Notes under the pieces: generated by a model
What the model saw: only the letters and a program-made list of their open reading frames with translations
Told to the model about the DNA's origin: nothing
The model's database searches: none
Program-made: the position numbers and the translations under genes
From: an uncultured bacterium
Lineage (GTDB): Bacteria; Planctomycetota; UBA1135; UBA2386
NCBI GenBank assembly: GCA_938003515.1
Contig: CALKYL010000010.1
Span: 1 to 9,464 of the forward strand
DNA length: 9,464 bases
Direction: 5' to 3'
Shown: positions 1 through 6,003 of the stretch, one piece after another
How the letters are laid out: each line of letters opens with the position of its first letter
How positions within the stretch are numbered: the stretch's first letter is position 1

Positions 1-542
1 TGCGCGTCGTCGCGGCGCATGCGCTCGCAGGACCGCCAGTGGTCCGCCGGCTCGTTCGGCCGGTCGTCGGGGATGCGCTGCCACGTGTTGTAGGCGGGCG
101 ATTCCGGGTCGTCGACGAAGTAGTCGCGCGCGGTCGCCCGGCGGTAGGGCATCGCCAGGCCCGGCGGCGGCGCGTCCGCGTAGCCGAACGCCGGCCCGAG
201 CGCGAACACGCCCGCGGGCGCCCTGCCGTCGCCTTCGCGCTTCGTGGGGCCGCCGCCGTCGCCGTCGGCGTGCAGGCCGAGGCCCCAGCCGAGGCCGCTG
301 CGGCCGACCCGCGCCGGGATCGCCGCGCCGACCTGCCGCCAGCCGTCGCCGTCGCGCTCGAGGCAGCGCACCGTCGCTGCGGTGTCGTCCCAGCCGGCGG
401 TCGTCGACAGCACGACCTGGGTCGTCGCCGCGGGCAGCGCCAGCTCGCGCAGCGCGGCTCCGGGCGCGTGCACGCAGGCGGTCGTGGCCGTCAGCAGGGC
501 GAGGCACGGCACGGCGGAGCGAACCAGGGGCAGGGTCTTCAC
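1..542 (-). CDS. L,D-transpeptidase (YkuD-like) lipoprotein, 3' end outside window
   Basis: Reading the minus strand from a GTG at 542 gives 180 uninterrupted residues that run off the window edge. The N-terminus has a hydrophobic stretch ending in Cys23 (LLTATTAC), a weak lipobox, so an exported lipoprotein is likely. Residues 79-91 (VGRSGLGWGLGLH), 101-111 (KREGDGRAPAG), 116-121 (GPAFGY) and 171-179 (SCERMRRDD) match, from memory, the N-terminal half of the COG3786-type YkuD L,D-transpeptidase group. Those enzymes act on peptidoglycan or related envelope polymers through a catalytic His/Cys pair that lies further C-terminal. That part is outside the window, so activity cannot be judged. An in-frame TTG lies further upstream, but GTG is preferred because the signal sequence follows it directly. 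The gene is divergent from the 741-residue exported protein, with 177 bp between the two starts. Confidence 0.72.
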   Translation of the reverse strand, partial: MKTLPLVRSAVPCLALLTATTACVHAPGAALRELALPAATTQVVLSTTAGWDDTAATVRCLERDGDGWRQVGAAIPARVGRSGLGWGLGLHADGDGGGPTKREGDGRAPAGVFALGPAFGYADAPPPGLAMPYRRATARDYFVDDPESPAYNTWQRIPDDRPNEPADHWRSCERMRRDDA

Positions 543-719
543 GCCGGGATCATCGCCGCCCCGCGCCCTTCCCGCACCATCTCCGACGCTCGCGCGACGG
601 TCTGGCAAAATAGGTCGCGGGGCCCGCCGCACCCGCGCCGGCCGCCGGCCCGCAGCGCCGCGCGCTCTCGGCAGGTGGCCCCGTCTTGCTCCTCTGCCCG
701 AACTCACACGGTGCCCCAG
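543..719. promoter_or_regulatory. Divergent intergenic region, weak promoter candidate
   Basis: This gap separates two outward-facing starts and should hold both promoters. The only AT-rich patch is around 607-612 (aaaata on plus, TATTTT on minus). On the minus strand it could be a -10 element about 65 bp ahead of the GTG at 542, but there is no good -35 match. No Shine-Dalgarno sequence is visible before the plus-strand ATG at 720. The assignment is speculative. Confidence 0.2.
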
Positions 720-2945
720 ATGAATCCGTCGCCGACTCTCCGTCTCCCGGCGCGGTGCGCGCTCGCGCTCGCCGCGTTCCTCTCGATCGTCTCCCCGGCC
801 GCGGCGCAGTCGCCCGCGGAGCGCCTGCACCAGGCCTACTACCTGCAGCACGAGCGGCAGGACCTCGAAGGCGCGCTCGCGCTGTACGACGGCGTCGCCA
901 ACGACCGCCGCGCGTCGGACGAGCTGCGCGCCGAGGCCCGGCGCCGCGCCAGCGAGATCACCGAGGAGCTCGCCTCCTCGGACTTCGCGCAGCTCTCTCC
1001 CGCCGACACGATCTTCTACGTCGAGTTCAACCGCCCGGGCGCGCAGCTGCGCGCGCTGCTCGACCAGCTCGGCCTGCTCGGCGCGGGCGGCGAACGGCTC
1101 GGCATCAGCCCGCTCCTGGTCGAGGGCCTGCTCGGCATGCGGGGCGTCGCCGTCGCGATCACCGGGATCGACATGCGTGACGGCCCGTCCGACGGCGTCG
1201 CGATCCTGCACCCGGGCGACCTCGACGTCGTTCGCGGCCTGCTCGAGACCGCGCTGCCGGCCGGCGGCCAGCCCGTGGAGCCCATCGCGGGCCACGCGAC
1301 CTGGTCGATCGAGGGGCAGGCCTTCGTGACGCTGACCTCACGCCTGGTCGTCGCCGGCCGCCACCGCGAGGACGTCGCCGGCGTGCTCGCCCGCATGCAG
1401 AACGGCGGCGAGGGTTCGCTCGCGCGCAGCGCGGAGCTCGCCGGCGCGATGGCGATGCGCGGCAGCGACCTGATGTTCTTCTGCCTCAACCTCCAGCCGG
1501 TCATGCCGATGATCCGCGACATGATCGAACGCGAGACCCGGCGCGACCCGGAGGTCCGCGCGGCGCTCGCGTTCCTCGACCTCGAGAGCACGCGCACGAT
1601 CGCAGGCCGCGCCGGGGTCGACGAACACGGCGTGTCCTTCGACTTCGCCGTCGAGCTCGACGAGGCGCACCGGAACCTCGCGTTCCACCTGATGCGAATG
1701 CCCGACATCGACGCCGGAGCGCTCGCGCTGGTGCCGTCGGGGCCGGCGATGTTCTGCGTCGGCGCGGTGAACCGCGACGGGGACGTGCCGCCGGGCGAGA
1801 CCGACGCGGCCGGTCGGCCGGTCGTCACCATGATGGACTTCGGCCGCGAAGTGTTCGCGAACGTCACCGACGTCGCCGTGTTCGTCATGCCGCAGGTCGA
1901 GCGCGCGCCGTGGGGTCCGATGCCCGACGTCGGACTCGCGATGCGGGTCAACGATCCGGCGCGCTCGGTCGCGATGTGGCAGTTCCTGCTCGGCACGGCG
2001 CAGGCGGCGACCGGCGGACCGGCGCCCGGGGCGCCCGGGCGCCGCGGCGACGTCGTGCTGCACCGCTTCCAGATCGAGGGCGTGCCGGTGCACCTGGCGC
2101 AGGCGGGCTCGCACCTGGTGCTGTCGCCGAGCGACCGCCTGATCGGCGCCGCCGTCGAGGCGGCGAAGAACGGGCGCTCGGTCGCGACGGACCCCGCCTA
2201 CGCCGAGACCGTCGCGCTCGCCGGCGGCGGCAGCACGGTGGTCGCGGCGATGAACCTCGGCCGCTGCGGCGAGATCGGCAAGCACTTCATGAGCGACCGC
2301 GAGCGCCGCGAGGCGGAGCCGTATCTCGAGCTGATGAAGGACACGACCCTCTCGCTCGCGTTCGTGCACACCGCCAACCGGTGCGGCGCGCGCGGGCGCA
2401 TCACCGGGATCCCGGACGTCGGCCCGATGCTGACGGCGCAGCTGCAGCGCGAGATGCACGGCGGCGCGCGGCCGCGCGTGGTGCGCGCGACCAGCGCGAA
2501 CGGCCCGACGACGACCGCCACGGCGCCGGCGACGTCCTCGGCGACCACGAGCGCGCCCTCGCGCGAACGCTTCGAGCGCGAGCACGCGTCGGGCCGCCAC
2601 GAGGCGGCGAGGCAACTCGCGCTCCAGCACGGAGCATCGCTCGCCGACGACCCGTTCGAAGCCAACAACTTCGCCTGGGCGCTCCTGACCGAGGAGCGAT
2701 ACGAGGGCCGCTACGACGAGGTCGCGCTGCGCCTCTCGAAGGCGAGCAACGAGGCGACCGGCTGGGCCAACTGGTACTACCTCGACACCTACGCGCGCGC
2801 GCTGTTCAAGAGCGGCGCCGTCGACGACGCGATCGAGATCCAGCAGAAGGCGATCGAGGTCGGCGCCGACGATCCGCGCATCGGCGAGGCCCGCAGCGCC
2901 CTCGAGGAATACCGTCGGGCGAAGCGGCGCGCCGGCATCCGCTGA
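720..2945 (+). CDS. Exported TPR-containing protein with DUF3352-like central region
   Basis: The 741-residue product begins with a signal peptide (basic N-terminus, hydrophobic core at about 12-24, AAAQ at 27-30 as the likely cleavage area), so it should act outside the cytoplasmic membrane. The open frame extends 227 codons upstream, but that part is Arg/Ala-rich and overlaps the divergent gene; the ATG at 720 sits directly before the signal peptide. Residues about 31-85 are helical and TPR-like (DLEGALALYDGVA). A long central part starting near PADTIFYVEFNRPG resembles DUF3352-type secreted proteins, where a similar LPADTLLYVE-like phrase is common; this match is from memory and tentative. 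A Thr/Ala/Ser linker (591-614) leads to a C-terminal TPR region (615-741) with NNFAWALL and DTYARALFKSGAVDDAIE. No catalytic motif is seen. A scaffold or protein-binding role is the most that can be inferred. Confidence 0.85.
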   Translation: MNPSPTLRLPARCALALAAFLSIVSPAAAQSPAERLHQAYYLQHERQDLEGALALYDGVANDRRASDELRAEARRRASEITEELASSDFAQLSPADTIFYVEFNRPGAQLRALLDQLGLLGAGGERLGISPLLVEGLLGMRGVAVAITGIDMRDGPSDGVAILHPGDLDVVRGLLETALPAGGQPVEPIAGHATWSIEGQAFVTLTSRLVVAGRHREDVAGVLARMQNGGEGSLARSAELAGAMAMRGSDLMFFCLNLQPVMPMIRDMIERETRRDPEVRAALAFLDLESTRTIAGRAGVDEHGVSFDFAVELDEAHRNLAFHLMRMPDIDAGALALVPSGPAMFCVGAVNRDGDVPPGETDAAGRPVVTMMDFGREVFANVTDVAVFVMPQVERAPWGPMPDVGLAMRVNDPARSVAMWQFLLGTAQAATGGPAPGAPGRRGDVVLHRFQIEGVPVHLAQAGSHLVLSPSDRLIGAAVEAAKNGRSVATDPAYAETVALAGGGSTVVAAMNLGRCGEIGKHFMSDRERREAEPYLELMKDTTLSLAFVHTANRCGARGRITGIPDVGPMLTAQLQREMHGGARPRVVRATSANGPTTTATAPATSSATTSAPSRERFEREHASGRHEAARQLALQHGASLADDPFEANNFAWALLTEERYEGRYDEVALRLSKASNEATGWANWYYLDTYARALFKSGAVDDAIEIQQKAIEVGADDPRIGEARSALEEYRRAKRRAGIR

Positions 2946-3033
2946 GCGACGCCGGCGCGGCTTCGGGGCGGGCGGACGACGCGTTACCATGCGCGTTCCG
3001 CCCGTCCCCGCCCGTTCGTCCGAGGAGGACCGC
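2946..3033. other. Intergenic imperfect inverted repeat
   Basis: An interrupted stem is visible: GGGCGG (2970-2975) pairs with CCGCCC (2998-3003), and CGCG (2980-2983) pairs with CGCG (2992-2995), around an 8-nt loop. No T-run follows, so a classical intrinsic terminator is not supported. The TACCAT at 2985-2990 could be a poor -10 element for the next gene, but no -35 is evident. In GC-rich DNA such pairing can arise by chance. Confidence 0.2.
3023..3028 (+). promoter_or_regulatory. Shine-Dalgarno sequence fixing the start at 3034
   Basis: AGGAGG lies 5 nt before the ATG at 3034. The longer in-frame alternative (ATG at 2989) has no such site and would place 15 polar residues ahead of the signal peptide, so this site decides the start. 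It is one of only two strong ribosome binding sites in the window. Confidence 0.75.
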
Positions 3034-3756
3034 ATGCCACGCTTTCGTTCGCCGCTCGTCGCCGCCGTCGCCCTGACGCTCGCCGGCCTCGCGTCCGCCC
3101 AGGACGTCGTCACCCTGCAGTCGGTCACGATCGACGCCGACGACGACGTGACCGTGATCTACTCGAAGAACTTCGCCACCTGCGCGCACCTGCGTCTGGG
3201 CAACGCGACGTGCACGCAGTTCGGTCCGCTGGTGCACGTGCAGAACCACTTCTGCGCCCAGGGCACGCTCGTCGCGGTGACGGTGCCGAAGAGCGTGCTG
3301 ACCGCCGCGTTCGAGCCGGGCATCGAGGTCTTCCTCGTGCACGGCAACAACCCCAACGTGCGCAGCGGCTGCGTGACGGTCGTCTGCGACGGCGTCTACG
3401 GCATCGGCTGCGCGGGAACGACCGGTACGCCGGCGCTCGCGGTCGACGACGCCTGTCCGCCCGCGCCGGGCGCCTTCGACCTGACGGTGTCCAACGGCGC
3501 GGCCGGGTCGCTCGGCGTGGTGGGCTTCGGCACCGCGCAGGGCACGGTCCCGCTGTTCGGCTGCACGCTGCTCCTCGGCGGGTCGCTGCTGGCGACGGCG
3601 GTCGTGCCGCTCGACGCGCTCGGACAGGGCGCCCTGTCGGTCCCGCTGCCGCCGGGCAGCGGCGGCTTCGAGCTGACGGCCCAGGCGTTCGTGTTCGACG
3701 TCGGCGGCCCGCAGGACTTCTCGGCCACCAACGGGCTCCGGATCCGGGTCCAGTAG
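3034..3756 (+). CDS. Cys-rich secreted protein with planctomycete-type C-terminal module
   Basis: The 240-residue product starts with a clear signal peptide (RFRSPLVAAVALTLAGLASAQ, cleavage near residue 23). The mature part has two sections. Residues about 24-118 are beta-rich with phrases such as VTVIYSKNFATCAHLRLGN and VFLVHGNNPNVRSGC. From about 122, YGIGCAGTTGTPAL begins a second module that ends in FGCTLLLGGSLL and ATNGLRIRVQ. That second pattern (GxGCxGTxGxP start, GCTLL, closing SNGLR-like motif) is one I recall as a frequent C-terminal module of planctomycete secreted proteins of unknown function. There are eight cysteines (50, 60, 74, 113, 118, 126, 141, 177), an even number that fits disulfides in an exported protein. 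No enzyme motif is visible. It stands apart from its neighbours, with its own ribosome binding site and an 88-bp gap upstream. Function unknown. Confidence 0.85.
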   Translation: MPRFRSPLVAAVALTLAGLASAQDVVTLQSVTIDADDDVTVIYSKNFATCAHLRLGNATCTQFGPLVHVQNHFCAQGTLVAVTVPKSVLTAAFEPGIEVFLVHGNNPNVRSGCVTVVCDGVYGIGCAGTTGTPALAVDDACPPAPGAFDLTVSNGAAGSLGVVGFGTAQGTVPLFGCTLLLGGSLLATAVVPLDALGQGALSVPLPPGSGGFELTAQAFVFDVGGPQDFSATNGLRIRVQ

Positions 3757-3759
3757 GCA

Positions 3760-3779
3760 GCGGCCCGCGGCCGCCTCTT
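3760..3779 (+). terminator. Possible intrinsic terminator after the secreted-protein gene
   Basis: GCGGCC (3760-3765), a 3-nt loop and GGCCGC (3769-3774) form a perfect 6-bp GC stem starting 4 nt after the TAG stop. It is followed by CTCTT, only a weak pyrimidine tract. It would separate the upstream gene from the ars operon. Confidence 0.35.
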
Positions 3780-3805
3780 GATCGCCGGCGGTCCGCCGGC
3801 ATCAT
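3778..3805 (+). promoter_or_regulatory. Candidate ars promoter with palindromic ArsR operator
   Basis: TTGATC (3778-3783) matches the -35 consensus at 4 of 6 positions and CATCAT (3800-3805) matches the -10 consensus at 4 of 6, with a 16-bp spacer. A perfect inverted repeat, GCCGGCGG-T-CCGCCGGC (3784-3800), fills that spacer, and TGAT/ATCA at 3779-3782 and 3801-3804 extend the symmetry imperfectly. ArsR repressors bind palindromes overlapping their own promoters, so this is the natural operator candidate. The predicted transcription start falls at about the arsR ATG (3812). The repeat is GC-rich and could instead belong to termination of the upstream gene. Confidence 0.45.
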
Positions 3806-3811
3806 GCGGAC

Positions 3812-4159
3812 ATGCAGGTAAGCGCATCTCCGCATGAGACGGCCGCCGACGCCTTCCAGGCGCTCTCGGATCGCACGCGGCTGCGCATCTTCGGCCTCCT
3901 GCTGCACGCGGGCGAGTTGTGCGGCTGCGAGGTCGAGGCGACGCTCGGCATCAGCCAGACGCGGGCGTCGCGCGCGCTGACCGCGCTGCGCCGCGCCGGG
4001 CTGGTCGTGGACCGCCGCGACGGCGCCTGGGTGCACTACGCGGTCGACCGCCGCGCCGACCCCCTCCTCCGCGCGCTCGTGCAGGGCTTGCGCAGAGCCC
4101 TGGCCGAGGACGCCGTCGTGCGCGCGGACGTCGCCAACCTCCAGCGCCGCTGCTGCTGA
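3812..4159 (+). CDS. arsR: ArsR-family As(III)/Sb(III)-responsive repressor
   Basis: This 115-residue winged-helix protein has the usual length for the SmtB/ArsR family. [17 protein letters not shown] (15-31) is the family's opening helix signature. ELCGCEV (35-41) is the metal-sensing ELCxCDL-type motif, with Cys37 and Cys39 as the As(III) ligands by analogy to R773 Ars[20 protein letters not shown] is the recognition helix, and [12 protein letters not shown] forms the wing. The protein ends in Arg-Arg-Cys-Cys (Cys114, Cys115), so a second thiol pair is available. It is the first gene of a tight operon with acr3 (5-bp gap) and arsC. No Shine-Dalgarno sequence precedes the ATG, which fits a leaderless transcript from the promoter candidate just upstream. 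In the family, metal binding releases the repressor from its operator. Confidence 0.93.
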   Translation: MQVSASPHETAADAFQALSDRTRLRIFGLLLHAGELCGCEVEATLGISQTRASRALTALRRAGLVVDRRDGAWVHYAVDRRADPLLRALVQGLRRALAEDAVVRADVANLQRRCC

Positions 4160-4164
4160 CCCGC

Positions 4165-5250
4165 ATGAGACGCCTCGCGTTCCTCGACCGCTTCCTGACG
4201 CTGTGGATCCTCGCCGCGATGGCGGCGGGCGTCGCGCTCGGCGCCGCCGTGCCCGACGTGCAGGGCCTGCTCGACCGCTTCCGCTGGGGTTCGACCAACG
4301 TACCGCTCGCGATCGGGCTGATCGCGATGATGTATCCACCGCTCGCGAAGGTGCGCTACGAGGAACTCGGCCGCGTACTGCGCGACTGGCGCGTCGTCGG
4401 CCTTTCGCTCGGGCTCAACTGGGTCGTCGGCCCGGCGCTGATGTTCGCGCTCGCGCTCCTGTTCCTCGGTGACCGACCCGACTACATGGTCGGTCTGATC
4501 CTGATCGGCCTCGCACGCTGCATCGCGATGGTGATCGTCTGGAACGAGCTTGCCGAGGGCGACAACGAATACGCCGCCGGGCTCGTGGCGCTCAACAGCG
4601 TGTTCCAGGTCGTGTTCTACGGGGTCTACGCGTGGCTGTTCGCGACCGTGCTGCCCCCTCTCTTCGGCTACGAGGGCGCGGTCGTCGCGATCTCGGCCGG
4701 CGAGATCGCCGAATCGGTCGCGCTCTACCTCGGCGTTCCGTTCGTCGCCGGCATGGCGACGCGCTTCGTGCTCCTGCGCGCCCGGGGGCGCGCCTTCTAC
4801 GAGACCGAGTTCTTGCCACGCATCGCGCCGCTGACGCTCGTCGCGCTGCTGTTCACGATCGTCGTCATGTTCGCGCTCCAGGGATCGTCGATCGTCGACC
4901 TGCCGGTCGACATGCTGCGCATCGCCCTGCCGTTGCTCGTGTACTTCGTCGTGATGTTCTTCGTGTCGTTCGCCGCCGGCCGCTTCGCCGGCGCGGACTA
5001 CCGTCGCACGGCGACGCTGGCGTTCACGGCGGCCAGCAACAACTTCGAGCTGGCGATCGCCGTCTCGGTCGCGGTGTTCGGCATCGGCTCGGGCGCGGCG
5101 TTCGCGGCGGTCATCGGGCCGCTGGTCGAGGTGCCCGTGCTGATCGGTCTCGTCGGCGTGTCGCTGTGGCTTCGTCGCCGATGGTTCCCGGACCGGCGCG
5201 ACGCCGACAGGGACCTGCGCGCTCCGGGCCGAGGAGAGGTCACCGCATGA
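4165..5250 (+). CDS. acr3: Acr3 arsenite efflux permease
   Basis: The product has 361 residues and about ten hydrophobic segments, as expected for the ACR3 family (BART superfamily), which exports As(OH)3 or arsenite across the inner membrane. Diagnostic stretches are [28 protein letters not shown] (split here only by my reading, residues 41-68), [16 protein letters not shown] (115-130) with the family-invariant Cys119, [16 protein letters not shown] (133-148), and [12 protein letters not shown] (289-300) with conserved Glu295. Both Cys and Glu are known to be essential for transport in characterised Acr3 proteins. The start at 4165 lies 5 bp after the arsR stop and begins [14 protein letters not shown], the usual family N-terminus; an open frame upstream overlaps arsR and is not used. 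No separate ribosome binding site is seen, so translation is probably coupled to arsR. The last four bases overlap the arsC start (ATGA). Confidence 0.95.
   Translation: MRRLAFLDRFLTLWILAAMAAGVALGAAVPDVQGLLDRFRWGSTNVPLAIGLIAMMYPPLAKVRYEELGRVLRDWRVVGLSLGLNWVVGPALMFALALLFLGDRPDYMVGLILIGLARCIAMVIVWNELAEGDNEYAAGLVALNSVFQVVFYGVYAWLFATVLPPLFGYEGAVVAISAGEIAESVALYLGVPFVAGMATRFVLLRARGRAFYETEFLPRIAPLTLVALLFTIVVMFALQGSSIVDLPVDMLRIALPLLVYFVVMFFVSFAAGRFAGADYRRTATLAFTAASNNFELAIAVSVAVFGIGSGAAFAAVIGPLVEVPVLIGLVGVSLWLRRRWFPDRRDADRDLRAPGRGEVTA
5234..5239 (+). promoter_or_regulatory. Shine-Dalgarno sequence supporting the lipoprotein start of arsC
   Basis: GAGAGG, within the purine run GAGGAGAGG at 5231-5239, lies 7 nt before the ATG at 5247. 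None of the later in-frame ATGs (5319, 5340, 5352) has a comparable site. This favours the start that adds a signal sequence to ArsC. Confidence 0.6.
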
Positions 5251-5951
5251 CGCGCGTCACGATCGGATTGCTCGCGTGCGTCTGCGCCGTCGGCTGCCGC
5301 TCCGGCGGCGACGCGCGCATGGTCGAGTCGACGCACACGATGGAACCATGCATGACGCTGCAGCGCTACGTCGAGTCCCGCCTCGCCGAGACGCCTCCGC
5401 CCGAGCGCCGGGAACGGCTCGAGGAGCTCGCGCGCGCCATCGCGCAGGCGCCTTCGCAGCCGCTGGTCTTCATCTGCACGCACAACTCGCGGCGGAGCCA
5501 GCTCGCGCAGGTCTGGGCCCGCGCCGCCGCCGCGCGCTTCGGGTTCGACGAGCTGCGCACGCACTCGGGTGGCACCGAGGCCACCGCGTTCCACGCGAAC
5601 GCCGTGGCCGCGCTCGAGCGCGCCGGCTTCGCGGTCGGGCGCGGCGACGAGGAGCGCAACCCGACCCAGACCGTCGTCGGCGGAGACGGCGTGCGCGTGT
5701 CGTGCTGGTCGAAGACCTTCGGCGATCCCGCGAATCCACAGCGCGGATTCACCGCCGTCATGACGTGCGCCGAGGCCGACGAGGCATGCCCGTTCGTGCC
5801 GGGCGCCGCGGCGCGGATCTCGCTCCCGTACGTCGACCCCAAGGTCGCCGACGGCACCCCCGACGCGGCCCGGGTCTACGACGAGCGCTGCGCGCAGATC
5901 GCCCGCGAGATGCTCTGGGTGATGCGGCGCGCGAGCGAACTGCGCGGCTGA
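5247..5951 (+). CDS. arsC: Arsenate reductase (LMW protein-tyrosine-phosphatase fold) with N-terminal lipoprotein-like signal
   Basis: The 234-residue product reduces arsenate to arsenite, the substrate of Acr3. The P-loop is [16 protein letters not shown], a CX5R motif with Cys77 and Arg83. [10 protein letters not shown] (107-116) follows. [11 protein letters not shown] supplies Cys174 and Cys181, spaced like Cys82/Cys89 of the thioredoxin-coupled Bacillus ArsC. YVDPK (195-199) carries the likely general acid Asp197. The CTHNSRRS form is one I recall from ArsC-like proteins in ars operons of Bacteroidetes and other environmental bacteria. The usual family N-terminus corresponds to Met36 ([11 protein letters not shown]). 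The extra 35 residues hold a hydrophobic core and a lipobox-like AVGC ([14 protein letters not shown], Cys17 as +1). The 4-bp overlap with acr3 and a good ribosome binding site favour Met1. If Met36 were used, the protein would be an ordinary cytosolic ArsC of 199 residues. Enzyme identity is firm; start and localisation are not. Confidence 0.88.
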   Translation: MTRVTIGLLACVCAVGCRSGGDARMVESTHTMEPCMTLQRYVESRLAETPPPERRERLEELARAIAQAPSQPLVFICTHNSRRSQLAQVWARAAAARFGFDELRTHSGGTEATAFHANAVAALERAGFAVGRGDEERNPTQTVVGGDGVRVSCWSKTFGDPANPQRGFTAVMTCAEADEACPFVPGAAARISLPYVDPKVADGTPDAARVYDERCAQIAREMLWVMRRASELRG

Positions 5952-6003
5952 GCGCGCGCCCGCTCGGGTGCGCTGCGGCCGCGTCGACGTCGCTTCCCGA
6001 CCG
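5952..6003. other. Short convergent intergenic gap
   Basis: Only 52 bp separate the arsC stop from the stop of the opposing surface-protein gene. The gap is GC-rich with self-complementary patches (for example gcggccgc) but shows no clear hairpin followed by a T-run in either direction. Confidence 0.5.

Noticed and set aside
39..719. Long plus-strand extension ahead of the 741-residue exported protein
   Set aside because: It is Arg/Ala/Pro-rich, lacks domain character, overlaps the well-supported L,D-transpeptidase-like gene on the other strand, and would bury the signal peptide in mid-protein.
1338..3128. 596-codon open frame on the minus strand
   Set aside because: It lies antisense to the exported TPR protein. 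Its Arg/Ala/Val-rich composition is typical of shadow frames in GC-rich DNA, and it has no recognisable domain.
3804..3821. Five-codon frame (MRTCR) overlapping the arsR start, as a possible leader peptide
   Set aside because: It has no ribosome binding site, overlaps the predicted -10 region, and such short frames arise by chance.
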